Shown piece after piece: positions 26,701 through 36,007 of a stretch of DNA of 64,000 nt. The stretch's first letter is position 1. The number at the start of each line of letters is the position of its first letter. Source of the DNA: Rhipidocladum racemiflorum (Eukaryota > Streptophyta > Magnoliopsida > Poales > Poaceae); assembly GCA_036346355.1 (NCBI GenBank), contig CM070570.1, positions 6,952,649-7,016,648 of the forward strand. Reading direction: 5' to 3'. The notes below the pieces were generated by a model. That model saw only the letters and a list, made by a program, of their open reading frames with translations. It ran no database searches and had not been told where the DNA came from. A program made the position numbers and the translations under genes.

Positions 26701-27323
26701 ACTAGCAGAAATTATCTAAATTACTGGTAGCAAGTATGAAAAATAATTGTTCACAAGATCTCTAGTGAATTAGAAACTTTTCTTTCTGCCCATAGTATTC
26801 TTGGAATATTTCTTTCCCCCCGCTGTGCTCATGCATGTTATCTGATCTTCGTAGTGTGTAATGTATTACAACAATATGAGCTACCGCTTTATATGTGCTC
26901 TTACAATATCATAAACACCACACATGGAGTTCATGTTCTGTATACCACAAGTTAGTGAGAAGAAAATGAACTCCACAAATGGTTTTTTATTATCCTGTAT
27001 CCCTGGAATCTGTTTAATTTTGCTGCATCATATTTTGCGCTGTCTAATCTTTGCCGTGTAAAACCTTGCAGGAAACCCGTCGAGCACATTCTTAAGGTTA
27101 TTGATGGTGTTACTCTGAAAGATGTGTCATCTTTTGCTGAGAAAATCATTGCATCACCATTAACAATGGCATCTCATGGAAACGGTTAGCTCATATTTCC
27201 ATATAACGAGGTATGTACATAGTGCAGTATCAATTGCAGCATTTCTAATTCTGCTCTTTGCAACGTGCAGTTCTGAATGTGCCAACTTATCAGTCTGTCA
27301 GTGGCAAGTTCCGCTCGAAATGA
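12525..27323 (+). CDS. MPPA: Mitochondrial processing peptidase alpha subunit, diverged paralogue
   Basis: Exons: 12525-12560, 13749-13994, 14086-14382, 14467-14634, 14727-14894, 14992-15072, 15186-15252, 25560-25654, 25927-25999, 26073-26143, 26219-26268, 27072-27184, 27271-27323. All introns are GT-AG, the frame stays open, and the product is 505 residues, the usual family length. MPP-alpha (peptidase M16 family, inactive partner) binds presequences so that MPP-beta can cut them; in plants both sit in the inner-membrane bc1 complex. Seen here: an RSASTSVAERSSGGLW targeting region, LPNGVKIASETSA, MCYSFAALKTYMPEMVEVL, RIVLAASGVDHDELV, VALAFEVPGGW, a GGGG loop and a C-terminal LNVPTYQSVSGKFRSK. 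Odd: the glycine-rich loop reads GGGGVFSWGRHGKG, unlike the usual SAGGPGKG ending, and exon 8 starts NHVINEFDQIKS where YLRVL is usual. Intron 7 is 10.3 kb and full of transposons. An intact but diverged copy, function not proven. Confidence 0.88.
12670..13129 (+). repeat. 230-bp tandem duplication in MPP-alpha intron 1
   Basis: Two diverged copies with a 230-bp offset. GTTGTCTGAATGTTT occurs at about 12739 and 12969, CTCTGGCC near 12865 and 13095, and TTTGATGTGTG near 12687 and 12917. Entirely intronic. Confidence 0.75.
15455..18780 (-). mobile_element. Solo LTR (3.3 kb) in MPP-alpha intron 7
   Basis: Plus-strand ends are TGTGGTGACCC... and ...GGGCATTTCA, flanked by an exact CATAT duplication (15450-15454, 18781-18785). 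The orientation is inferred from a 169-codon minus-strand frame (17948-18457) with a charged, repeated KSKEPEE stretch. No reverse transcriptase, integrase, primer site or second terminal copy is visible, so a solo LTR of a long-LTR element fits best. Same family as the pieces at 18875 and 20510. Confidence 0.8.
19731..19966 (-). mobile_element. Short non-autonomous Helitron, 236 bp
   Basis: On the minus strand it starts TCTCTACTATTATAAAGC and ends GCACGGGCATGTAACTAG. It sits between A and T with no target duplication, which are Helitron hallmarks (5' TC, 3' CTAG). Comparing the host LTR with the copy at 15455, which has no insertion here, shows a clean insertion. Confidence 0.85.
20510..22814 (-). 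mobile_element. Third solo LTR of the family (2.3 kb), nested
   Basis: Ends are TGTGATGACCCGCG... and ...GGGTCCTTGCA, flanked by an exact CCTCA duplication (20505-20509, 22815-22819). The end segment GCTAATTGAAATTTTCAGGG parallels GCTAATTGATATTCTAGGG in the 15455 copy. It inserted into the LTR that starts at 18875. It is shorter than the 3.3-kb relative, so it has internal deletions. Confidence 0.85.
23203..23296. mobile_element. Half of a Stowaway-like MITE
   Basis: Only the right half is present: TTAGTGGTTAAAGTTG, ATATCCAAAACGACA and the end GGAGGGAG before TA. It matches the right half of the complete copy at 31843-32097. The left half is lost at the junction with the LTR. Confidence 0.75.
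23665..23733. repeat. (TA)n microsatellite
   Basis: About 34 TA units inside MPP-alpha intron 7. Open frames of Tyr-Ile repeats here are artefacts. Confidence 0.95.
24480..25300. other. GC-rich island inside MPP-alpha intron 7
   Basis: This segment is purine/G-rich on the plus strand (GGAGGCGAAGGCGG-like) and much richer in GC than the flanking intron. Long frames exist on both strands, including a 201-codon Ser/Pro-rich one at 24611-25216 minus, but no domain is recognisable. It may be a captured gene fragment or a degraded GC-rich element; no terminal repeats were identified. Confidence 0.35.
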
Positions 27324-28849
27324 GTAGCATCCCGTCACTTTCCCTGCCTCCAGGACAAGTTAACTGTTCATGTTTTTCCTCCTAGACCATTCATGGTCAG
27401 AGACTCAACAGTTTCATAAAAAAATAAGGAACTTCATACAATTTTGATCATTAACTCCTATTCTGGGATCGTTTGGAGGGCTCATCTATTTTTCCGCGAT
27501 ACATCTGTCCACTTGAGTTGGTGGTTTAGTGCTGTTCAACATCAATTATGTGTGTGTAAATTTAGTCAAATCTGTGGCTGGTCCTCTTTCGGTGGCAAGG
27601 CCGCAAGAGTGTACAAAATGTCACTTCACCTTTTTTTTTGTTAAATATTTGACTCGAGTGTTTGAGCACATGAATAAAGATTCTACTTGACAGTGAGATT
27701 TTGCACAGGTTGCTTCCAAAACAAATTGCTGGGGGTCCATGGCCTTCCGTCCATAGTTTACGTCTTGGTCTTGAATTTGGTACCGGCTAGTTTTATCAGG
27801 TTTCATGGCAGTATAAGAAGGCGAGCATCTGAACACTGAGCATGACACAGTGGGCTGCTCGTTTGGTTTCGTTGATTGAATGAGTGGAAATCAAGCGCAC
27901 GGAGCAGCCACTCATCAAGTCTAGAAGTAACTGCATTTCATTTAGGATCTGTGCGAGAGTTGCAGGTTAAATTTCTTCAGCTGCGGCTCCATTTTTTACA
28001 TTGGGAGTTATCACCAACCTTCAGGGCATATGGCCGAGTTCTCCAACTACGAAAACAAAAGAAATGTATCTAATAAAACGGCAGCTAAAAGGGGAACAAA
28101 CAGACGGCACCGTTCCTTTACTTGGAGGGGCAATGCATCCATGAAACACATGAGGGCCCATGGAATTGGAACCTCCAGATGGCGACACCATTGGCCTGCC
28201 TCTTGTTTTTCCGAGTCGTCGTTTTTGACTCGAGCTCGGGACGACAGGAACAGGCGGAGGCGCGCGGTTGGCAGGAGGAAGCAAAACATGGGAACAAGGG
28301 AAACGAGTGCAGGTCGTCGTTGGCTCCAAGAATTGGGACGGGCGACAACGGGTGGTACCCCGGTTTCCACGTTTCTACTGCCCAAGGATCGGAGGCGCCA
28401 GCGTTTTTCCGCGACGCCAGGAGCCCCCATGGTTTCAGCTTTCTCTACTCGCTTTCTCTGGACGTTCGAGCCTTCGAGTCAAGGTATCACCATTCACGAG
28501 CCTACTGATAGCCACGCGAGCCTATCGCCGTACACAATATGCTGTTACGTTTTCTTAAGTATTCACGGCCACAGTGTTTAGTGTTGCAAAACGATGACTA
28601 CCGTCGTAGATTAAATATAATGCACCCATTAAATAGTCAAAATAATCACGAAGAAGATATAATATATAGAGAAGTAAAACTCTCCTCTTTTTTTAGATCG
28701 ATTTTTTTGGTACAATAGAATGCCATATTTGTAACGAAAAAACACATTAGAGATAGATTTAAATGCACTCACAAAGATATAGACTCCAATCATATCTCAA
28801 CAACTAGGATCAAAAGTCTTGTTATATTTCAACACTCCCCTTAGGCGAA
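27324..28849. other. 3' flank of MPP-alpha and GC-rich region, no firm gene
   Basis: The first few hundred bases likely hold the 3' UTR. At 28030-28581 a 183-codon plus-strand frame rich in Arg/Ser overlaps equally long minus-strand frames. No domain, TATA box or exon structure supports any of them. Confidence 0.4.
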
Positions 28850-30620
28850 TACCGCGCAATGCATGTCTCATAAAAACTTATCCCAAAAATCTAGTGGGAA
28901 AAAAGATAGAGAAAAGAGTACATTGCATTCGTATATTGTGTTACACTTGTTGTCACATTAAAAACCTTCATGTGAGAAAAATTCTTACACTTGTTGTCTC
29001 ATTAAAAACCTTCGTGTGAGAAAAATTCAGAAAAATCCACTAATGAAAAAAGAGTGCAACATAAAATTTTCCGTATTAAAGTAGTATCTTCATAATCATA
29101 CTAAGGGGATTTACTTCCCTTGAAATCTGCAAATCTCTAAGTCGTCTCATTCTAATGCACAAATACATCTTTAAAAACTAGATATTGGCAAAGATTTAGT
29201 GAATAAATCTGCTAGATTTTCACATTACTTAGTTTGCAAGATCTTTACCTCACTGTGTTCTTCTGGAGTTCGTAAGGATAGAAAAGTTTGGGAGCAATAT
29301 GCTTCGTGGTATTGCTCTTTACATAATCCAATTGCATTTGTGCAACACAAGCAGCATTATCTTCATAGATAATTGTGTGGGGGTATCGATGGTGTTAATG
29401 TCACATGACTTCTGGATATGGTTAATCACACATCTCAGTCAAACACATTCACATGAGGCTTCATATAATATTATAATTTATGAGTGGTTGGTAGAGATAG
29501 CTACCAAAGTCTACTTAAAAGATCGTCAAGAAATGATTGTACCACATTAAAGAAACACAAACTCAATATGAGATTTTGCACTATGAGGATTAGGCAGATA
29601 GCCAACATCTGTGTATCACATCATAATCATGTCTTGGTCCTTCTAGTAAAATAAGCTAATGTATTAAATACTTTGGAGGTATATGAGTAAAGTTTTGACA
29701 CCAGCCTAATGCCTTCCGATTAGAGCTGCATTGCGTCTAGCTAGCAAATTTACTGCGAATGCAATGTCAGGACCTTTTCAATTTGCAAGATAAGAGTGCT
29801 CCAATAGCGCTTAAGTATGGGACTTCAGGTCCTCATATTTTCTTGTTTTTTTATCATTGGTCTAAAAGGGTCTTTATTCACTTCAAGGGATTATACTATC
29901 ATAGGGTCTTCAAAGGACGAGCTTTATTCATATTAAAAATTTTCAATACCCTTTTGGTATAGGTAGACTGGTGTACAAAAATTCTTTCTGGGAAATACTA
30001 TAGATGTAGGTTTAAACAATATTTGATTTTACTCAAATCTTTCGTCTCAAACTCTGTCATAAGGTAAAAGTTTGCTTCCTTTATCTCATCTGTAGTTCCG
30101 ATGATATTCAGATAATCGACATAGACTAAGATGATACATAATCTATTCTGAAACTTCTTTATGAATACACAAGGACAATCATTATTGTTGGAGTATTCCT
30201 TCTTAGGAGGAACTCGTTAAATCGGTTGTACCACACTCTTTCCAACTGTTTTAATCCATATAGAAATCTCTACAGTTTGAAGTTATACATGTTGCGATTA
30301 CCTTTATTAAGATCCAGAATTTTGACTCCTTCAAAGATTCTCATATAAATATCCATATCCAGTGACCCATATATATATATGTGGTCACTATATCTATCAA
30401 CTACATGATGAGTTTAAGCTAGCTGCTATTGAATCAAGTATCAAAATATTATTTCACTCATTATCAGAGAGTAAGTTGCATCGTAATCGATGCCAGGTCT
30501 CTACGTGAACTATTGTGCTACAAGCCTCATTTTATATCTTACCACTTGGTTGTTTTCTTTCTCTTTCAAATGAAAACACATTTTGATCCTCCTTGGTGTA
30601 ACACATTGTGTGGTCCTAGG
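28850..30620 (-). pseudogene. Decayed Ty1/copia polyprotein (reverse transcriptase to RNase H)
   Basis: Read on the minus strand, fragments of a copia reverse transcriptase survive in broken frames: GIDYDATYS near 30480, and CVFIKK followed by YVDYLNIIGT near 30110-30180. In the last, the catalytic YVDD has become YVDY. The segment near 29160-29190 gives the LPISRLK-type tail of the copia RNase H region. Frameshifts and stops break every frame. No LTRs were identified; it is an old, truncated insertion. Confidence 0.65.
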
Positions 30621-31219
30621 CCTAGCCCGACATTGTAGATGTCCAGATAGACACATCAAGTGGTCCGGTGGAGCTCCTCAAGTGCTCCTGGCTGGACAAA
30701 CCAATGTTGGTGGAGTAACAAAGACATGGTCGACTGGCTAGCTCGGTCCCGGTGCATCCGAGAGCTGCGAGGAACCAAGCACTATACCAATGGACACCTA
30801 GGGGAGTCAACAAACCAGTCATCAGCAATGATATCATCCTCATGGTGTGCATCGTGGTCTGCAAAACGGATACATGGCACCATTGAAATAAATGCAAAAA
30901 TTCATGGTGAGAACATTATGTGCGAAATAGTAAAGCAAGATTTACATGAAAATATGTTGACATAGGGTGCGGAACACAGCCAACTAGAGTAGAACATGAC
31001 CCAGCCAAAGAACTATAGCGAATATGCCTCATAGTGCCAGCTCAGCACGTACTCTCCCGCACCCTCATCCATCCTCTCTGGCTGCAAAGCAAGAACTTGT
31101 GTTTGATGACACTAATGCAAAACAAAATTAAATTCATAAAATGAAATTCCACTTACATAGAACTGCGTGTGCCACTTCTGCATTGATCCATGCATACTAG
31201 AAAAAGTCATGTAATCTAC

Positions 31220-31700
31220 ATCAACGGGTAGCACGCCCTCGAACTTCACGAGCAGATGAGATCATCAATCCAGGTCCATCGACAAGAGCTGTGAGTAAGA
31301 TCCTTTCGTAGGAAAACCTCCGGGAGACACCACATCTGTCCTGGTAGTCAGCGACTTTGGTCTCTGCCATTCTAGCTAGAGGGACCAATCCGAAGGCCCT
31401 CAACCTGCGTGAACACATTTCAAGAATGTCAATATGAAATGCCAATACCCTACTAGCACAATACTTAATTGATTCCACCTACCTTGGAATCCAATGCTCA
31501 GTGATCATCCATTCCCTTATCGGGGTGCGCAGCTAGAGCGAGCCAAGCACGATGGGCTCTTAACCGTTCAGATGGCACAGAGTGCCTAAGCGGCTACAAT
31601 ATGATATGTCTATTACCCGATTGAGGTGCTCATACTGCCACTCTGCACTTGCTGTGTTGTCCTCCATACGTGACATGAAAAGGTTCAATATTAATATGGC
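31220..31700 (-). pseudogene. Plant mobile domain (PMD/MAIN-like) remnant
   Basis: The minus strand contains RRLRAFGLVPLARM then RRFSYERILLTALVD. This resembles the start of plant mobile domain proteins, which read like GLLPLAR...DRALLTALVD and often come from Mutator or gypsy-type transposons. Stops interrupt the upstream part, and the WRPETHTF segment expected next is not found. Together with the zinc-knuckle remnant upstream on the same strand it may derive from one Mutator-like element, split by the MITE at 31843. Confidence 0.45.
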
Positions 31701-31842
31701 ATAAAGAAACTTCAATAGTAAACATGCAGGTCGAATTATAATTTGCATATAATATAATAATGAACACAACAATTGTACTAAGTAGTTCACACTTGAAGGT
31801 ACAACATACTTCTTGCCATACAACAATTTGACATACATAGTA

Positions 31843-32097
31843 CTCCCCCCGGTTCACAAAAATTTGTTGGTTTGGGATATGTGTAGTCAAAATTTTGAAA
31901 CTTTAGCTATCAATATCTTTTTTAATATGTAGATTGGATGCATGAAAATTATATTAGATTCATTTCGAAACATAATTTCATAATATTATAATTTTATTGG
32001 ATTTTTAAAATATATTACAAGAGAAATTAGTGGTCAAAGTTGAGTTTTGGGGACCGTGTTGATATCCGAAACGACTACTATTTGTGATTGGAGGGAG
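31843..32097. mobile_element. Stowaway-like MITE, 255 bp
   Basis: Ends are CTCCCCCCGGTTCAC... / ...GTGATTGGAGGGAG with TA on both sides (31841-31842, 32098-32099). Interior words ATTAGTGGTCAAAGTTGAG and ACCGTGTTGATATCC are shared with the half copy at 23203, and in reverse with 48923-49179. Confidence 0.85.
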
Positions 32098-32239
32098 TAT
32101 ATCACATCAATTCTTACAGCAACAGACATGACAAATGACATACATAGTTCATTATAACAATTTTGACATAGTTTGCACATCTAAACAATGGTTACATCAC
32201 CACATAAAATAAGTGCACTTCTAGTTCAACATACTTATT

Positions 32240-32560
32240 ACAATACAACATTTTACATGTGCTTCAGCATTGGGCAATATTTGAAAGTGTGCCCGATCTC
32301 CTTGCAAATAGAGCATTTATTCACATAACAGACATATTCTGCTGCATCTATGTCATTGCTGGTACGTTTGGTTTGGCGGCGTCCAACACCCTTCAGACTG
32401 TCAAGGTCGGGAACCCACCATGTCTGATCCTAGCTCGGATGGTTGGTAAATGATCTAACCACACCGAAACCATATAGTTTTCCACTCCATGTTGCTATCA
32501 CCGCTTCCTCACCTTGCACTGACTTGTCACCCCCTCCAACATCCTAACTCAATAAGCATG
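32240..32560 (-). pseudogene. C-terminal tail of a Mutator-like/FAR1-like transposase
   Basis: On the minus strand a frame reads TWWVPDLDSLKGVGRRQTKR, followed downstream by a zinc knuckle CSICKEIGHTFKYCP (C-X2-C-X4-H-X4-C). A GRR-(T/K)KR stretch before a CCHC knuckle is typical of the end of MULE transposases. A stop lies just upstream, and no DDE-type transposase core could be read further upstream, so this is a remnant. Confidence 0.5.
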
Positions 32561-33420
32561 CATGACTGTGGCCCGACTCTCTTAACTTCTTTGGTTGCAT
32601 CACCAATGGCCTCCTCTTACATGACTTCGGCGGAAATGAATTTTTGAAATACTTGCGCCAACAACACTGGAGGCCATCCTCACTCCTTCGCCAATCGTAC
32701 GTACAAGCTCAACGACTTCAGCCCCTTCAATTCCACTAACTTTCGGTACATGCACTCTTGTGTACGACTGCCAACATTGTGCAACTTCAGATCATGCAAC
32801 CCATGTTCCAACGAGAATTGGTGGTACAATCATCTCGTAATGGTGCCCTATGAATGCTCTCCTACACGTGACAGGCTAGCCATCATAGTTAAAAAATGAC
32901 ATAGTTGGACCCTAGAATGTGATTATCTTAAGCAATATGTAATAAACCTAATGAATTTTTAAATTAATCGCACTAGTGTGCCCACGTATCACAAAAAGCT
33001 ACTATACATTACAACAAAGAAATATTGCAAATCTCTATAAATTCTATTTTCTAATTATATACTCTGCTACATAATTTTCACAATATTTTAGCTACAATGT
33101 CGATCTTCATAAATTTATACTTTATTTCTATGTTGAAACTATACACATACCTTTTCAAAATCGTCCTTATTATTCCTACCATTCTATACATTTATCATAA
33201 TTTGTCCTAACATACCCGATCCGTCCTCAACCATAACCTACCATGTTTTGAAAACATAATACAATAAAAAATCTTACCTAAAAAATTCGTACCCAATTTC
33301 TCCTCTTCCCCTTCCTCTCTCCCTTCCTCTTCTCCTCCCCCTACCTCTCCTCCTCCTCTTCCCTTCTCCCCTTCTCTTCTCTTCCTCTCTTTTCTATTTT
33401 TATCTGGATCTAAGTCAGCT
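32561..33420. other. No gene seen; possible further MULE remnants, CT-rich tract
   Basis: Possibly eroded transposon coding sequence up to about 32990, then AT-rich DNA and a C/T-rich low-complexity tract at about 33300-33400. Confidence 0.4.
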
Positions 33421-33439
33421 CGATCCCCCCTAGCCGCAC

Positions 33440-33725
33440 GGCGGTTTTATGGGCGCCCTTCTATCGCCATTTCAAATGACGACAGAGGAGATGGGGTCCG
33501 GTCCTTTATCACTATTTGAAATGGCAACAGATGGAGCGGAGGCCTCTATCGTTGTTTCAATTGGTAACAGATGACCTGGATGTTCTTTGTCGCCTTTTTA
33601 AATGGCGAAGGATGACTTGGCAGGTGACCTAGCAATCTGTCGCCATTTGTAATGATGATATAATCTCCATTGCCATTTGTAATGATGACAAAGTCTCTAT
33701 CACCAATTCAAATGGTCATAGATGT
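33440..33725. repeat. Array of degenerate short inverted words
   Basis: CGCCATTTCAAATGACGACAG-like words recur about every 40-60 bp (near 33468, 33512, 33560, 33595, 33645, 33670, 33705) in alternating form, separated by GTGACCTGG-type spacers. This resembles subterminal repeats of a DNA transposon, but no ends were found. Confidence 0.5.
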
Positions 33726-33929
33726 ATATTTCTATAATTTTTTGGCAAATTTTTTTTGTGATTTTTATATTATTTTTTAAAAAAAGATTCTTCATCGAAT
33801 TTGTTAGTCCCTTGGAGAGGCTAGTGGCGCCCCTATTTGCCTCACCGAAGGGAGAGCTTCGGTGTCCCAAGCATGCCTTCTTTGGCCGAAGGCCCTACCT
33901 GCTACACTTTGGGGAAACTTGCCTCTTCG

Positions 33930-35218
33930 TGTAGGACAAAGGGTTGAACCTCTGACGGCCTTAGCCAGTTGGTAGGGGGCGACCCATCGACCCTACAACA
34001 GTCGTGCATCAGTGTAGCAGGGCGTCGAGCAGGAGGTGCACCGAAGTACACATCAGGGCAGAGGTGCACCGGCGAGGAAGAAGACAAGCTGCACCAGAGG
34101 TGGTGCTGGTGGTGCACATGAAGACGTGAACCTTAGGGATGTCGAGCAGGTACACGTCGGGAGGCAATGTACACTAACGAGGATAATGACCGTGGTGGTA
34201 CACCGACGAGGATAATGACCACGTATGATGGCGCGAAGGCGTTGTGGAACGCTTACGGCGCCTGTGGATGCAGGTCGAGGATCCCTGGACCAGCCGCAGG
34301 ACACCATTGTGGCAAACCAGTAGGGGCCGCTCATGGGTTGAAGCAGACCCACGGCCCATTGGGCATGGGCGCCCGGCTGGAGGAGGAGCTGCCGGAAGAT
34401 GGCACCTGTCGGCTGCGATGCCCTTTGCCACGCTGGTTGTTGTCGCCACCCAAGGAGTCATGAGCACCGGACTGGTGACACCCGCCCAGGGGGCAGCTGG
34501 AGTTAGGCGCCATTGAGAGGGCCATGGCAGGTTGCAGTACAGAGCCATTTTTCAGGTGCAATTCATGAAGCTGAAGTAGAGATTGCACCTCGACGAATGA
34601 GAGAAGGACATCCTTGAAGGCGATAATATTGGCAGCGGAGGAGAACTGTGGGCTAAGGCCGCACAACATATTGAGGACGAGCGCGATGTCGTTGATGGGG
34701 TGGTCGACGTCACAAAGGGCGTCAACGGTCATCTTGAGGCACTGGCAGTAGTCGACCACTGAGAGATCACCTTATACCAGCAAGTGAAACTGCTGGCTAA
34801 GGTACACTGCGCGGATTTCACGGTTGGTGTTGAAGAGCGCGTCTATGCTAGTCCATGGATTGCGAGAGGTCTAATTGGACTCCATGTCCTCAATGATGGA
34901 GCCGTAGAGCCATGACAGGATGGTGTAATCTGCTTGTGCCTAAGCAGGGTTGGCCGCGATGGTGTCGTCGATGTGGGAGAGGAGGCCAAACTTGCCACAC
35001 ATGGTCTTGAAGAAGGTGTGCCGCTTGTGGTAGTTTGACACCTTCAGATCGAGCACGACGGGCACGTGCGACTTGACGGAGGCGATGTTGATGGTGCTTG
35101 TCATCATGGCCGGTGCAGAGGCCGGCGGGACAGGGGTAACGAGCGCCAGGGTGGCGCCTGTTGCCAGGGCCATTGCAAGGGCCAATGGAGCGATCGCCAA
35201 GGAGGCATTTGTCGCCAT
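33930..35218 (-). pseudogene. Ty1/copia gag remnant
   Basis: From MATNASLA near 35218 the minus strand gives VVLDLKVSNYHK, then FKTMCGKFGLLSHID. Past stops comes VDYCQCLKMTVDALCDV and VLNMLCGLSPQFSSAA, the UBN2-type gag core of copia elements. A Ser/Gly-rich tail and WVCFNPW follow. There are at least two in-frame stops (near 34950 and 34860-34770). Protease and pol are absent: the sequence stops near 33930, so the element is truncated. Confidence 0.7.
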
Positions 35219-35300
35219 GGCCTCGCGGGTTCGTTGAACATGGCGACGTTCAGGAGGTTGGAGGAGCAACGGAAGGGCTTCAGGAAGGAAGGAAAACTGA

Positions 35301-35637
35301 TACCATGTAGAGAATTGGAAGATTGGAACAATTATCACACTTGCCAACAGAGGGCAGGGGTGGTGTTATATAGCTGGGCAAAACCAGAATTGAAAGGTTA
35401 CAAATAAGATAACTGACACCTATACATGCTATACATTCTATGTTTAATAAGGACAAAGCGGAGGGTGCACCTTCGCGTCGCCGTTGGAGAGATAACGAGC
35501 GGCGCACCTCAAAACGCGTATAGATCTAGCACCGATGAACCCAGATCTGGATGGTCTGATACCTCGCTAGAGCTGAGGAAGGCGGTGCAATAGGCGCGGT
35601 GGAGGTGCACGGTGCATGGCAGAGTCGTAGGTGCACC
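35301..35637 (-). mobile_element. LTR-like 5' flank of the copia gag remnant
   Basis: On the minus strand the gag is preceded by TGGTATCAG (35292-35300), a primer-binding site for initiator tRNA-Met. Directly upstream a segment ends ...TCTCTACA, with a TATATAAC box near 35368. This fits the LTR of the gag remnant. Its outer end is uncertain because the gypsy element at 35638 inserted here. Confidence 0.5.
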
Positions 35638-36007
35638 TGTAACATCCCTTGGCGCAGGTGGATCGGTGTGTGAGATGTTTTGCCGGCGGACTAACGAGCG
35701 CAAGAACAGAAAGCAGAAGAGAAAATCAGAAAAGGGCAAGCGACTCAAATGAGATTCAATTCATCCATGACATGAGAATTCTGTTACAAGGTAGTTGCAC
35801 CTCTCATCTGAACTGGTCCCACCTATTGGTAGCTTACAGACTCTTTACTCAATTACAATTTACCTTCCTCTCTGCTTCACTCTGTATTGCCGGTATTTAC
35901 TGTTTGCCGTCATTCCCTTTCCTTTTCCACACTGGCGCCCTCAACTCTGCCTTCAGAGCAGACTTGCTTCTTCACCATTGCCTTCAGAATTAATGTTGCT
36001 CCTTACA
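35638..36007 (-). repeat. Gypsy 3' LTR (minus-strand element)
   Basis: 370 bp, TG...CA ends, partner of 40923-41292. The polypurine tract lies just inside. Confidence 0.95.
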
